IMG/VR virus record: IMGVR_UViG_3300037189_023094
Coordinates: 1 to 24,065 of that record
DNA from: a virus
DNA: 24,065 bases
Strand: one strand, 5' to 3'
The notes beneath the pieces were generated by a model that worked only from the letters and a program-made list of their open reading frames with translations, was not told the DNA's origin and did not search any database. The position numbers and the translations under genes are program-made. Below, in pieces: positions 12,112 through 18,849 of this stretch; positions within the stretch are counted from its first letter, which is position 1, and each line of letters begins with the position of its first letter.

Positions 12112-12624
12112 TTAAATAACAGCAAGTACAGCAGCCTCTGCGATTTCGTATGCAAGATAGTCATTCTCCGCCACCAAAGTCACGGAATACTTACTACCAT
12201 CTGCACGATTTTGGCCAGAGCCTTCACCAACTGCGCTCAACTGAAGGTATGGGAAGTACCAATATTTCCCATTCATATCCTTCACAATTGCGTTGAGGTA
12301 TTGTTGACCAGCACCCAAGATTTTGATGGCTTGAGATTTGTCCTGGTCACGTCTGTGGAACATCAACGTGATGGTCGCAGTGACATAAGATGAACCATTC
12401 ACAAGGTCAATGGCTGCATCTTCAACATAGCTTCCAGTGTTGCGACGTATTTCGAATGGAGTATAGTCAGGAGCACCGACCATTAAATTGATGTCATTTA
12501 TCTCCCATGTGCCAGTTGGAACAACGGCGGTATCTATATTGTCTTGCTGATTAATCCAAATCTTTTCGATGCCACCACTATTGTTGTCGCACGATTTTAC
12601 GATTGTTTCTAAAGCTTCACACAT
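12112..12624 (-). CDS. Candidate major tail (tube) protein, 170 aa
   Basis: The 170-residue protein starts MCEALETIVKSCDNNSGGIE and is beta-rich: GTWEINDINLMVGAPDYTPF, an R-x-N-T-G-S-Y segment, then SSYVTATITLMFHRRDQDKS and a C-terminal domain with KYSVTLVAENDYLAYEI. Tail tube proteins of siphoviruses have this size, with an N-terminal assembly arm and a beta sandwich; EIRRNTGSYVEDA followed by alternating strands resembles major tail proteins in Bacteroidetes phages. It has its own terminator downstream and sits between two terminators, as a highly expressed structural gene might. The tail-tube role is inferred; no other gene in the window fits it better. Confidence 0.6.
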   Translation of the reverse strand: MCEALETIVKSCDNNSGGIEKIWINQQDNIDTAVVPTGTWEINDINLMVGAPDYTPFEIRRNTGSYVEDAAIDLVNGSSYVTATITLMFHRRDQDKSQAIKILGAGQQYLNAIVKDMNGKYWYFPYLQLSAVGEGSGQNRADGSKYSVTLVAENDYLAYEIAEAAVLAVI

Positions 12625-12646
12625 TTTTTTTTGAATTTAGTCAGTT

Positions 12647-12673
12647 AAAAAAAAGGGGGGAATTTCACCCCCC
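12647..12673 (-). terminator. Rho-independent terminator directly after the major capsid gene
   Basis: Minus strand GGGGGG-TGAAATT-CCCCCC (12673-12655) is a perfect GC stem followed by TTTTTTTT (12654-12647). It starts nine bases after the capsid stop, so most transcripts of that gene should end here and a fraction should read on into the tail-tube gene. Confidence 0.85.
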
Positions 12674-12681
12674 TAAATTAT

Positions 12682-13614
12682 TTAGGCAGCTGCGTTGTAG
12701 AATACAATCTCTCCACCATTCACGTGAGTGAATCCGACTTTCATGTTTGCACGAGTACGGATAACCGGCTCAGCAACTGTGTCTGCTAAGTTGATAGCAC
12801 GCAATGCTTTGCCATCACCTTCAGCATCAAAACTGTATATAAGATTGCCTTTCAACGTAGCGACAATTTTGGATGTCGTACCCATACCAGGACACAATAC
12901 CATCTTGATGCCTAAGTATGTGAAGTCAAGAGCTTGAGTCAAGTTGGCTTGAGTGTTGGCAGCAGCAACAGCAGCACGGTAAGCCGTAGCAACTGGAGTC
13001 GATACATAGATTCTCAAGTCTTCTTGGTTGGCGATTACAGCAGCTGGGATAGCAGCGTAAACTAAAGCCAATTTAGCAAGGACATTTGATGGAGTGATCG
13101 CAACTGGTGAAGCGATGTCAATCACAGCTGAATCAGCAAGCAATCCTTTCACATAACCATCGCACAATGCAAGTGCTGGTACCAATGAAGTTGTATCACC
13201 TAACCAACGAAGTTTTTCGATGTTCTCGGCGATTGTCTTAGCCATTTCATTCCAGTAGAAGTCCATGAAAGATGCAACAGTGAAGTCACCATTAGAACCT
13301 TTTGTCATTTGCAATGATACGAATGATTGTTCCAAATTGAATTGGCAGACCTCGGCCATTGCCGATAATCCACATACGTCAATTTCAACAGATGAGAGGT
13401 CGTCATCGCTTGCGTTCCATCCGCAGTTCTCTGCCTGGAGGACCTGACCGAAAGTTACGGTCGAAATTTTAGTCTTATATTTGACACCTGGAAGTGTACG
13501 GTAGTTGTCAGCAACTTCCTCGTTCAAATACGCACGAGAATAGAATGCCTCGCTGTTTGCTTGCAATAACGCCGATGCGTCAATGTCCAAGTCGAATCTT
13601 AATTTTCTGCTCAT
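12682..13614 (-). CDS. Major capsid protein (HK97-like fold expected)
   Basis: The 310-residue protein starts MSRKLRFDLDIDASALLQAN. Its length, the position just downstream of the protease, and segments such as FMDFYWNEMAKTIAENIEKL, DLRIYVSTPVATAYRAAVAA and LGIKMVLCPGMGTTSKIVAT (the typical capsid P-domain and late strand pattern) identify it as the major capsid protein. No long N-terminal delta domain is present; a scaffold-like region is instead attached to the protease gene. The ATG follows an A-rich leader (AACCAATAAAAACCAACCAAA). Twelve bases separate it from the protease stop, and a strong terminator follows. Confidence 0.85.
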   Translation of the reverse strand: MSRKLRFDLDIDASALLQANSEAFYSRAYLNEEVADNYRTLPGVKYKTKISTVTFGQVLQAENCGWNASDDDLSSVEIDVCGLSAMAEVCQFNLEQSFVSLQMTKGSNGDFTVASFMDFYWNEMAKTIAENIEKLRWLGDTTSLVPALALCDGYVKGLLADSAVIDIASPVAITPSNVLAKLALVYAAIPAAVIANQEDLRIYVSTPVATAYRAAVAAANTQANLTQALDFTYLGIKMVLCPGMGTTSKIVATLKGNLIYSFDAEGDGKALRAINLADTVAEPVIRTRANMKVGFTHVNGGEIVFYNAAA

Positions 13615-13626
13615 TTTGGTTGGTTT

Positions 13627-14628
13627 TTATTGGTTATTTAGGTTTAAAAATTTACTTACTGCGGTGAACTTTTCTTGCACTGACATCTTTGTTTTGTTGT
13701 CGGTTGCTCCAAGTTCTGCTTGTGTTTCTTCAGCGTACATCTCTTCCATCTGATTGCGAAGGTCTGCAATCATGGCAATCAATGCCTTCTCACGCTCCTC
13801 AATCACAGGCATCACGATTGCAAGAATCGCTTCAGAATCTGCTGTCGGGTCGATAGCCATCTCTTCATCAGTGATGGTTGCATCTTCAGTGACTGTCTCA
13901 TCAACTGTTGTGTCTTCCAACGCTACTGGCTCAGCTGACATTTCTTCAGCAACTGGCTCTTCAGCAACTGGTTCTTCTTTTTGCATCTCTTTGATTTCAA
14001 CAACCTCGCCATCTTTCATGACGTAGATTTTGTCCTCAACAAGATATTCTCCATCTGGTAACTTGTTCATGTTATTTGTGTTTAATTGTTCCGATAATTT
14101 AAGACCAAGAAAGCCCTCGATGGAGAAACCGACTTGCCCATCTTCAACCAATTTGTTGTAGTACTCGGGGTCAGTTACCTGAACAGTCAACATTAGAGTG
14201 CCTTTCGGTACGTCGATGCCAAATGTGCTCAATGCTTTGTCTTTGGTTGGGTTGTCCACGACCCATGTTTCAAGGATGTAGGCTGGTACCTTCTTTTCTG
14301 TGTCATGCTCCAGGTTGAAGATGTCACGATTGCGGAGGTCAGCCATGAATTTCGAGTGAATCTTGTCGATGACCTCAGCAGTGAACTGCACATAATACTC
14401 GCCATCTTCTTTGCTGTTGCGGTAGATGTCCATAGGTATCATTGCCGGTGCCGTGATGCGATACTTTAGATCGTCAGCGAAAATCATTTTTTTATCTGCG
14501 CTGAAAGCTAAGCCACGAACCTTTATGGCTGGAGTTTTCGTAAACGCTATCATCTCAATTCCAAGATTCTCGCCGTCGCTGTACTCGTCTTCGATGGTAA
14601 TTTTGTAAACTGGAATATCTTTGGTCAT
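13627..14628 (-). CDS. XkdF-like prohead serine protease fused to a scaffold-like tail
   Basis: The 333-residue protein begins VYKITIEDEYSDGENLGIEM and includes HSKFMADLRNRDIFNLEHDT (with a catalytic-candidate His), ETWVVDNPTKDKALSTFGID, VPKGTLMLTVQVTDPEYYNK and GQVGFSIEGFLGLKL. VxDPxxDKA...GxxVPKGTxxxxVxxxD and GFSIEG are the hallmarks of the XkdF serine protease family, with the Ser in GFSIEG as nucleophile. After about residue 185 comes a Glu-rich, repetitive region (EEPVAEEPVAEE) and a helical part (EEREKALIAMIADLRNQMEE) that looks like a scaffold. It would organise capsid assembly, then be cut away. TTGCAATATAA precedes the start. Confidence 0.8.
   Translation of the reverse strand: MTKDIPVYKITIEDEYSDGENLGIEMIAFTKTPAIKVRGLAFSADKKMIFADDLKYRITAPAMIPMDIYRNSKEDGEYYVQFTAEVIDKIHSKFMADLRNRDIFNLEHDTEKKVPAYILETWVVDNPTKDKALSTFGIDVPKGTLMLTVQVTDPEYYNKLVEDGQVGFSIEGFLGLKLSEQLNTNNMNKLPDGEYLVEDKIYVMKDGEVVEIKEMQKEEPVAEEPVAEEMSAEPVALEDTTVDETVTEDATITDEEMAIDPTADSEAILAIVMPVIEEREKALIAMIADLRNQMEEMYAEETQAELGATDNKTKMSVQEKFTAVSKFLNLNNQ
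13946..13975 (-). repeat. Tandem 15-bp repeat encoding E-E-P-V-A twice
   Basis: TCAGCAACTGGCTCT at 13946-13960 is followed by TCAGCAACTGGTTCT at 13961-13975, one base different. On the minus strand they encode the tandem EEPVA EEPVA in the flexible region of the protease/scaffold. Such in-frame repeats change length easily by slippage. Confidence 0.7.
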
Positions 14629-14630
14629 GC

Positions 14631-14641
14631 TTATATTGCAA
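14631..14641 (-). promoter_or_regulatory. Start-proximal motif TTGCAATATAA (copy 2)
   Basis: Minus-strand TTGCAATATAA ends two bases before the protease ATG at 14628. It is the same 11-mer as at 12030 and 16338. The 44-bp gap here is the only divergent intergenic region, so the minus-strand promoter for the protease/capsid unit should lie within it or just beyond. Confidence 0.45.
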
Positions 14642-14647
14642 AAATTG

Positions 14648-14655
14648 TATCTTTG
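14648..14655 (+). promoter_or_regulatory. Plus-strand -7 box TATCTTTG
   Basis: TATCTTTG fits the Bacteroidetes consensus TAnnTTTG exactly and lies 17 nt before the plus-strand start at 14673. TTTG at about 14620-14623 is 24 nt upstream, slightly long for the -33 element. The AT-rich leader TTCATAAAATAATTTTT is typical. It would drive the two plus-strand genes independently of the leftward late transcript. Confidence 0.6.
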
Positions 14656-14672
14656 TTCATAAAATAATTTTT

Positions 14673-15221
14673 ATGATACAAGTATTCGACCAGGAAATCC
14701 CTAACAAAATGAGCGAGCTGACCATTGAGCAGTTCGAAAAAATCAGCCAAATCCTTAACAACCAAGACTTCGACAACATCGAGAGATATGTTGAGATGTT
14801 CAAATATCTTGGAATAAAAGAGGAGCTATGGGATGACTACCCATTCAGCAAATTTGTTGAGCTCATCAAGGAATTCAACCTCAATTCATTCACTCCAAGT
14901 GAAACAGTCACAAGCATCGAGGTGGATGGCTACACCTATGAGGCGCAGCTCAAGCTCTCAGTGAAGGAGACCAAGCTCATCGAGAAGATTGTGAACACCA
15001 AGCCAAACAACTACATCAGTGACATCATGGCGATCATGTTCAAACGCACTGACCTGTCGAACACTGAGCACTTCACCGATGCCCATCTCAAGCACAAGGC
15101 CAAGTTATTCCGCACTCAGAAGGCTGAGTTGTGTGTGCCTTACATTGTATTTGTGACTGAGAAAATCGCTGAGTATGCCCAGACCAACACTGCCGAACAG
15201 GTGGAATCAAGTCAGTCTTGA
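14673..15221 (+). CDS. Plus-strand protein of the island, 182 aa (tail assembly chaperone candidate)
   Basis: The 182-residue protein starts MIQVFDQEIPNKMSELTIEQ, then EQFEKISQILNNQDFDNIER and YVEMFKYLGI. The rest is helical (VKETKLIEKIVNTKPNNYIS, DAHLKHKAKLFRTQKAELCV), with no signal or membrane segments. Its N-terminal plan, (I/L)PN-x(5)-(L/V)-(S/T)-(L/I)-E-Q-F-x(2-3)-(I/L)-x-Q-L, recurs in the next gene, so the two look paralogous. It sits between the head genes and the tail terminator/tape measure, where siphoviruses place tail assembly chaperones. Codon style matches the neighbours, arguing against recent foreign insertion. The role is inferred from position, pairing and the 47-nt overlap; a moron pair is the alternative. 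Confidence 0.5.
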   Translation: MIQVFDQEIPNKMSELTIEQFEKISQILNNQDFDNIERYVEMFKYLGIKEELWDDYPFSKFVELIKEFNLNSFTPSETVTSIEVDGYTYEAQLKLSVKETKLIEKIVNTKPNNYISDIMAIMFKRTDLSNTEHFTDAHLKHKAKLFRTQKAELCVPYIVFVTEKIAEYAQTNTAEQVESSQS

Positions 15222-15912
15222 GCAGTTCATTGAGCTTCGACAACTGAAAGGTGAGGATGGTGTATTCAACCACAACATCGACATCCTCTGCGTACTCACA
15301 GACTCATTACCTGAAGACTTCGATGACCTCGACATCGCAGAGGTGGCTGAAATCTTCAAGGACCTTCAGTGGCTCTACACCGAGCCGAGCAAATTGTATG
15401 CCGATAGGATAGGCAAGTTCTATCTCAAGCCAATGACTGACCTCACTCTCGGTGAGTTTATAGACCTGGAGTACTATTTCACCAATGACTATCTTCAGTA
15501 TCTTCCCAACATATGCGCTCTGCTGTATCGCATACCAGAACTTGTGGAGGACAATGTGGTTGCACAGTGGGAGTCAACCAAGTTCAAGACATCAAGTCGG
15601 GTGCACTATTTCCTGGACCAACCAATCACCAAAGTTTATGGAGTTCTTACCGAGTATATCAAATTCAGAGATACCTTCATCACGAGCCACAAGAACCTGA
15701 TGACCGAGCAAGTCGCTGAAGACCTCAATGACATCACTGACCCGGATGAAAAGAAAGAAGCGGAGCGTGAGAAATCATCTCAAAAATGGGGTTGGGAGCA
15801 GCTAATCTGGTCCATGTGCAACGGTGACATCACCAAATACGACCAAGTAATTAACATGAAGCTGGTGCTTGTGTTTAATTTCTTGGCGATGAGAAAAGAG
15901 CTCGAGATTTAG
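15175..15912 (+). CDS. Second plus-strand protein, paralogue of the previous one, 245 aa
   Basis: From the ATG at 15175 the 245-residue protein reads MPRPTLPNRWNQVSLEQF, then IELRQLKGEDGVFNHNIDIL and DLDIAEVAEIFKDLQWLYTE. LPNRWNQVSLEQF parallels IPNKMSELTIEQF in the first gene, and both are followed by helical segments of like spacing. A long acidic/basic linker (ITDPDEKKEAEREKSSQKWG) precedes a final helical block, WEQLIWSMCNGDITKYDQVI. It overlaps the first gene by 47 nt in the +1 frame, so it may be made by reinitiation, or as a +1 frameshift extension like the gpG-gpGT tail chaperones. It ends on a stop that overlaps the stop of the convergent neck gene. Confidence 0.55.
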   Translation: MPRPTLPNRWNQVSLEQFIELRQLKGEDGVFNHNIDILCVLTDSLPEDFDDLDIAEVAEIFKDLQWLYTEPSKLYADRIGKFYLKPMTDLTLGEFIDLEYYFTNDYLQYLPNICALLYRIPELVEDNVVAQWESTKFKTSSRVHYFLDQPITKVYGVLTEYIKFRDTFITSHKNLMTEQVAEDLNDITDPDEKKEAEREKSSQKWGWEQLIWSMCNGDITKYDQVINMKLVLVFNFLAMRKELEI

Positions 15913-16334
15913 TAGTCGAGTGCGTAGTTGAATTCACCAAATAACGGCTTGAAATCATAGATGACCTTTGGCTTTTTTCGCAATAATCCACCGAGCTCAA
16001 GAATCGGGAAATTTTGTGCCAAATTTTGCACATACATTCCATACATTTCAGCTATCAATCCATTCATCTCAAGTGCTTGGTTGAATTTCTTCACCAGGTG
16101 AAATGGTACAATGGTGGCTGTTCCGTTATTGAGGTAGCCAAAATAGTATGCGGCAAGAATTTCGATGCGAATGTTGCCCTCAGTGCTCACCTTTGCATTG
16201 ATGCGAACCGAATCATACAACGTACCTGTGTCGATGAGAGCTTCATCCTTGATTACTTTCTTGAGTGTGTTGGCGACTCGTCTCCTTAGAGGATATTTGT
16301 AGTTGTATTCGCCGGTGTTTTTGTACCTTCCCAT
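15909..16334 (-). CDS. HK97 gp10-like neck / tail completion protein, 141 aa
   Basis: The 141-residue basic protein has the gp10-like pattern LIDTGTLYDSVRINAKVSTE, then IRIEILAAYYFGYLNNGT, matching the D-T-G-x-L-x-D-S, beta-strand, Y-x-x-x-x-x-x-G-T layout of HK97 gp10-family proteins that seal the head-tail joint. Its neighbour upstream is the tail-terminator-like gene, 14 bp away, with TTGCAATATAA before the ATG. Its stop overlaps by four bases with that of the convergent plus-strand gene, with no terminator between them, so both transcripts must run into each other. Confidence 0.65.
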   Translation of the reverse strand: MGRYKNTGEYNYKYPLRRRVANTLKKVIKDEALIDTGTLYDSVRINAKVSTEGNIRIEILAAYYFGYLNNGTATIVPFHLVKKFNQALEMNGLIAEMYGMYVQNLAQNFPILELGGLLRKKPKVIYDFKPLFGEFNYALDY

Positions 16335-16337
16335 TAC

Positions 16338-16348
16338 TTATATTGCAA
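16338..16348 (-). promoter_or_regulatory. Start-proximal motif TTGCAATATAA (copy 3)
   Basis: Minus-strand TTGCAATATAA ends three bases before the ATG at 16334 and begins right after the TGA of the upstream gene. Here no terminator or long gap requires a new promoter, which makes a role in translation start as likely as one in transcription. Confidence 0.45.
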
Positions 16349-16798
16349 TCAGTCACCGATTTGTTTAGGAATCTGGCAATCGGTCCAGGAATCCATGGTG
16401 AATGTGATGGTCATCAACCATCCAGCAGCATAGTCGAGGAGGTCATTGTTGAGCGGCACCAAAGCTGGGAAGCCGACCACATCAAAATCACGATCATTGT
16501 CATTGAATGTGTAGTTGAGATAAAGGTCCATTAGAATCTGATGGCAGTCACTCAATATGGTGTTGATGTTTGCACGGTCTTTTTGGATGATGTCGAAGCA
16601 ATATATCTCAAGTGTGAAGTCATTGGTGTTCTCAGTTGGGATGGCATCCACAGGCACGATGTAGACAATCGGATACTTCTCGTCTTTGGTAGCGAAGTTG
16701 AAGAGCTGCTCCTTGAAGTCAGAGTTAACCTTTTTGACTTGAAGATGTGCGTTGTAGAATGCGATGATTTCGTTGACGAGTGCTTGATAGCTTATCAT
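16349..16798 (-). CDS. Tail terminator-like protein, 149 aa
   Basis: The 149-residue protein starts MISYQALVNEIIAFYNAHLQ and is alpha/beta: KYPIVYIVPVDAIPTENTND, FTLEIYCFDIIQKDRANINT, LSDCHQILMDLYLNYTFNDN, and a final strand AAGWLMTITFTMDSWTDCQI. This order (N-terminal helix, strands with P-x-x-Y/V, a long helix before a closing beta hairpin) is that of tail terminator proteins, which cap the tube. It overlaps the tape-measure ATG (ATGA) and lies next to the gp10-like protein. The assignment comes from pattern and position, not a signature motif. Confidence 0.55.
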   Translation of the reverse strand: MISYQALVNEIIAFYNAHLQVKKVNSDFKEQLFNFATKDEKYPIVYIVPVDAIPTENTNDFTLEIYCFDIIQKDRANINTILSDCHQILMDLYLNYTFNDNDRDFDVVGFPALVPLNNDLLDYAAGWLMTITFTMDSWTDCQIPKQIGD

Positions 16799-18849
16799 AG
16801 TACTGAGTTTTTCATTATTTTGTTGACCTTACTTTGTGTGGCTGTCATCTCGGTCTCACTGACCACAGCGGTGACGGTGATATTCTGCCCTCCATTTGCA
16901 TTGTTGGTAGCACCGACGTTGTTGGCTGCGTTACCTTGACCGAATAGGTTACCAGGCACGAATGATGGAACGGCTGAATTCCCTCCTCCAGCTGAACCTC
17001 CACCGCCTCCAACTGATGGAGGGGTTGGTGGTGTGCCTCCTCCTAATGACTGCAATGCCTTGGCTGTGGCTGCGATGTTTCCAGCGATTCCGATGGCTGT
17101 TGAGATGTTGTTGAGTGCAATGACTGGAGCCGCTGCCGCACCTGATGTGGCGATTGCTTGAGGTGTTGCCAATGCTCCGACGTTTGCTGTCTTGTTGGCG
17201 ATTATCATTTTGGCGATACCGATGGCTGATTCAGCGATGACTGCTGCCTTCTGCACACCTTTTGACTTCTCGAATAGCCCTGCAATCAATTTGACTCCTT
17301 GAGATGCTACCTCAAGCCCTTGCATTTGAATCGATCGCTTCTGCTCTTCCACAGCAGCAGCTGCTGCGATTGCTTTTTTATCGGCAGAATCTTGTTCTTC
17401 TTTGCGTTTGTTGTTGCCTTCCACATCGATTGCGGTGAGGTCAGATTGCAACTTCTTGGTGAGCTCTGTCTCAAGTACTGCGTTGCCAGCTGCCGCTGCG
17501 ATGTCGGCATCGTATTGTTGTTGGAGCTGAAATTTTTTGAACTCATCGGCACTCATCGTGAGCTCTTGCAGCTTCAAGAACTGAGCATCCTCGATGGCGT
17601 ACTTTTTCTCGTTCTCTGCCTTGACCTTGTCAGCTGCTGCCTTGGCTGCATCTTCATTTATCTTGGCGATTTCGGTCTCTCTTGCCTTCTCAAGACCAGT
17701 GATATCTTGCTTGTATTTTTGCGCTTCCGCAATTAACGCAGCATACTTGGTCTTGACGTCATCAACCTCTCTCTGTTGTTCTGTTTTGGCAGAGTCAGCC
17801 ACAAGTTTATTGGCAGCTGCTATCTCTTTTCTGATGGCATCTTTGCCGTCTTTGTATGCCTTCTGGGCGGCCTCTCTTCTTTGCTTTGCTTCCTCCGCTT
17901 TCTTATCTTCTTTGGCTTTCTCTTCTGCATCGTCAGCGATTTGAATAAGCTGACGTTCTTTTGAGCCATCCTTGATTAGTTTATTTTCCTCCTCAATGCG
18001 CTTGCGCAATGCCTTGCGTCGCTCGATGCTGTCCTTATCAGTAAGACCCTTGAGTTTGGAATATTCATTGCGAGCATCTCCAAGCCTATCCTTTGCTGCA
18101 TCGGTGATTGCTTTGGATTTGTCAAGCTCGAGCTGCGTGGTATCTTTTCCAGCTGCTTTTGCCTTGGCAATCTCGATATCATATTGGTCGGAGATGGCAG
18201 CAGTTTTCTTCTCAGATGACTTGAATGCCTTCTCGTTGGCTTTCTCCATCTTGCGTGCGTTCTCCTCAGCTTCATAGCTCGTGAGACCAATGGCATCGGT
18301 CAGCTCCTTGAATGCATCGATGAGCAAGTTGATTGGCATCATCAAGAAGTCGATGGCTTTCTGGAGCACACCAATCTTATTCAACCATATACCAATAGCA
18401 ACCACAATGGCTGTGACAACGGCAGCGATTAAAAATATCGGATTGGTGAGAATCTGCGCTCCGAGCTTAACGAATGCGCCACCCATAGTGGTGACAGTAC
18501 TCGTGAGGCCCTTCATTGATTTGCTGATGTCCTGAGCATTGAGTCCACCAAGTGACTTGCTGAAGACCTTTGCTTTCTCAGATGCCTCCTCGAAGTCGAG
18601 TGACATCAATGAGTCCTTTATGCCTCCAAATGAGTTGGAAATCTGCTCGAATTTCGAACCGGATGCGAAGACATTTACAGCATCATTGGCATCCTTTATT
18701 CTATCCGCTACCTCACCAGCTTTCTGGGCGAGGGCGGCCATTTGTTCTGGGTCAGATGCTTCTGCAATGGCTGCCTTGAGTGAACGGAGCTCGGCCTTGA
18801 GTGACTGAACACCTGAGACCTTGAGAGGTATTTCTATTTCATTAGCCAT
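16795..18849 (-). CDS. Tail tape measure protein
   Basis: The 684-residue protein starts MANEIEIPLKVSGVQSLKAE. One strong hydrophobic helix lies at about residues 134-156 (ILTNPIFLIAAVVTAIVVAI), followed by a long highly charged coiled coil (about 190-480, rich in Ala, Lys, Glu) with repeats such as EEKAKEDKKAEEAKQRREAA. A small-residue hydrophobic region (about 515-600) and a Gly/Pro stretch (GGGTPPTPPSVGGGGGSAGG) precede the C-terminus. This is the classic tape measure design, setting tail length and reaching the host membrane. At 684 residues a siphovirus tail of roughly 100 nm would be expected by the usual rule. It overlaps both neighbours by 4-8 nt. Confidence 0.85.
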   Translation of the reverse strand: MANEIEIPLKVSGVQSLKAELRSLKAAIAEASDPEQMAALAQKAGEVADRIKDANDAVNVFASGSKFEQISNSFGGIKDSLMSLDFEEASEKAKVFSKSLGGLNAQDISKSMKGLTSTVTTMGGAFVKLGAQILTNPIFLIAAVVTAIVVAIGIWLNKIGVLQKAIDFLMMPINLLIDAFKELTDAIGLTSYEAEENARKMEKANEKAFKSSEKKTAAISDQYDIEIAKAKAAGKDTTQLELDKSKAITDAAKDRLGDARNEYSKLKGLTDKDSIERRKALRKRIEEENKLIKDGSKERQLIQIADDAEEKAKEDKKAEEAKQRREAAQKAYKDGKDAIRKEIAAANKLVADSAKTEQQREVDDVKTKYAALIAEAQKYKQDITGLEKARETEIAKINEDAAKAAADKVKAENEKKYAIEDAQFLKLQELTMSADEFKKFQLQQQYDADIAAAAGNAVLETELTKKLQSDLTAIDVEGNNKRKEEQDSADKKAIAAAAAVEEQKRSIQMQGLEVASQGVKLIAGLFEKSKGVQKAAVIAESAIGIAKMIIANKTANVGALATPQAIATSGAAAAPVIALNNISTAIGIAGNIAATAKALQSLGGGTPPTPPSVGGGGGSAGGGNSAVPSFVPGNLFGQGNAANNVGATNNANGGQNITVTAVVSETEMTATQSKVNKIMKNSVL

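Noticed and set aside
16541-16939. Plus-strand frames across the tail terminator and tape measure, including 17299-17736
   Set aside because: They are antisense shadows with Leu/Cys/Phe-rich composition caused by Lys/Ala/Glu codons on the real strand.
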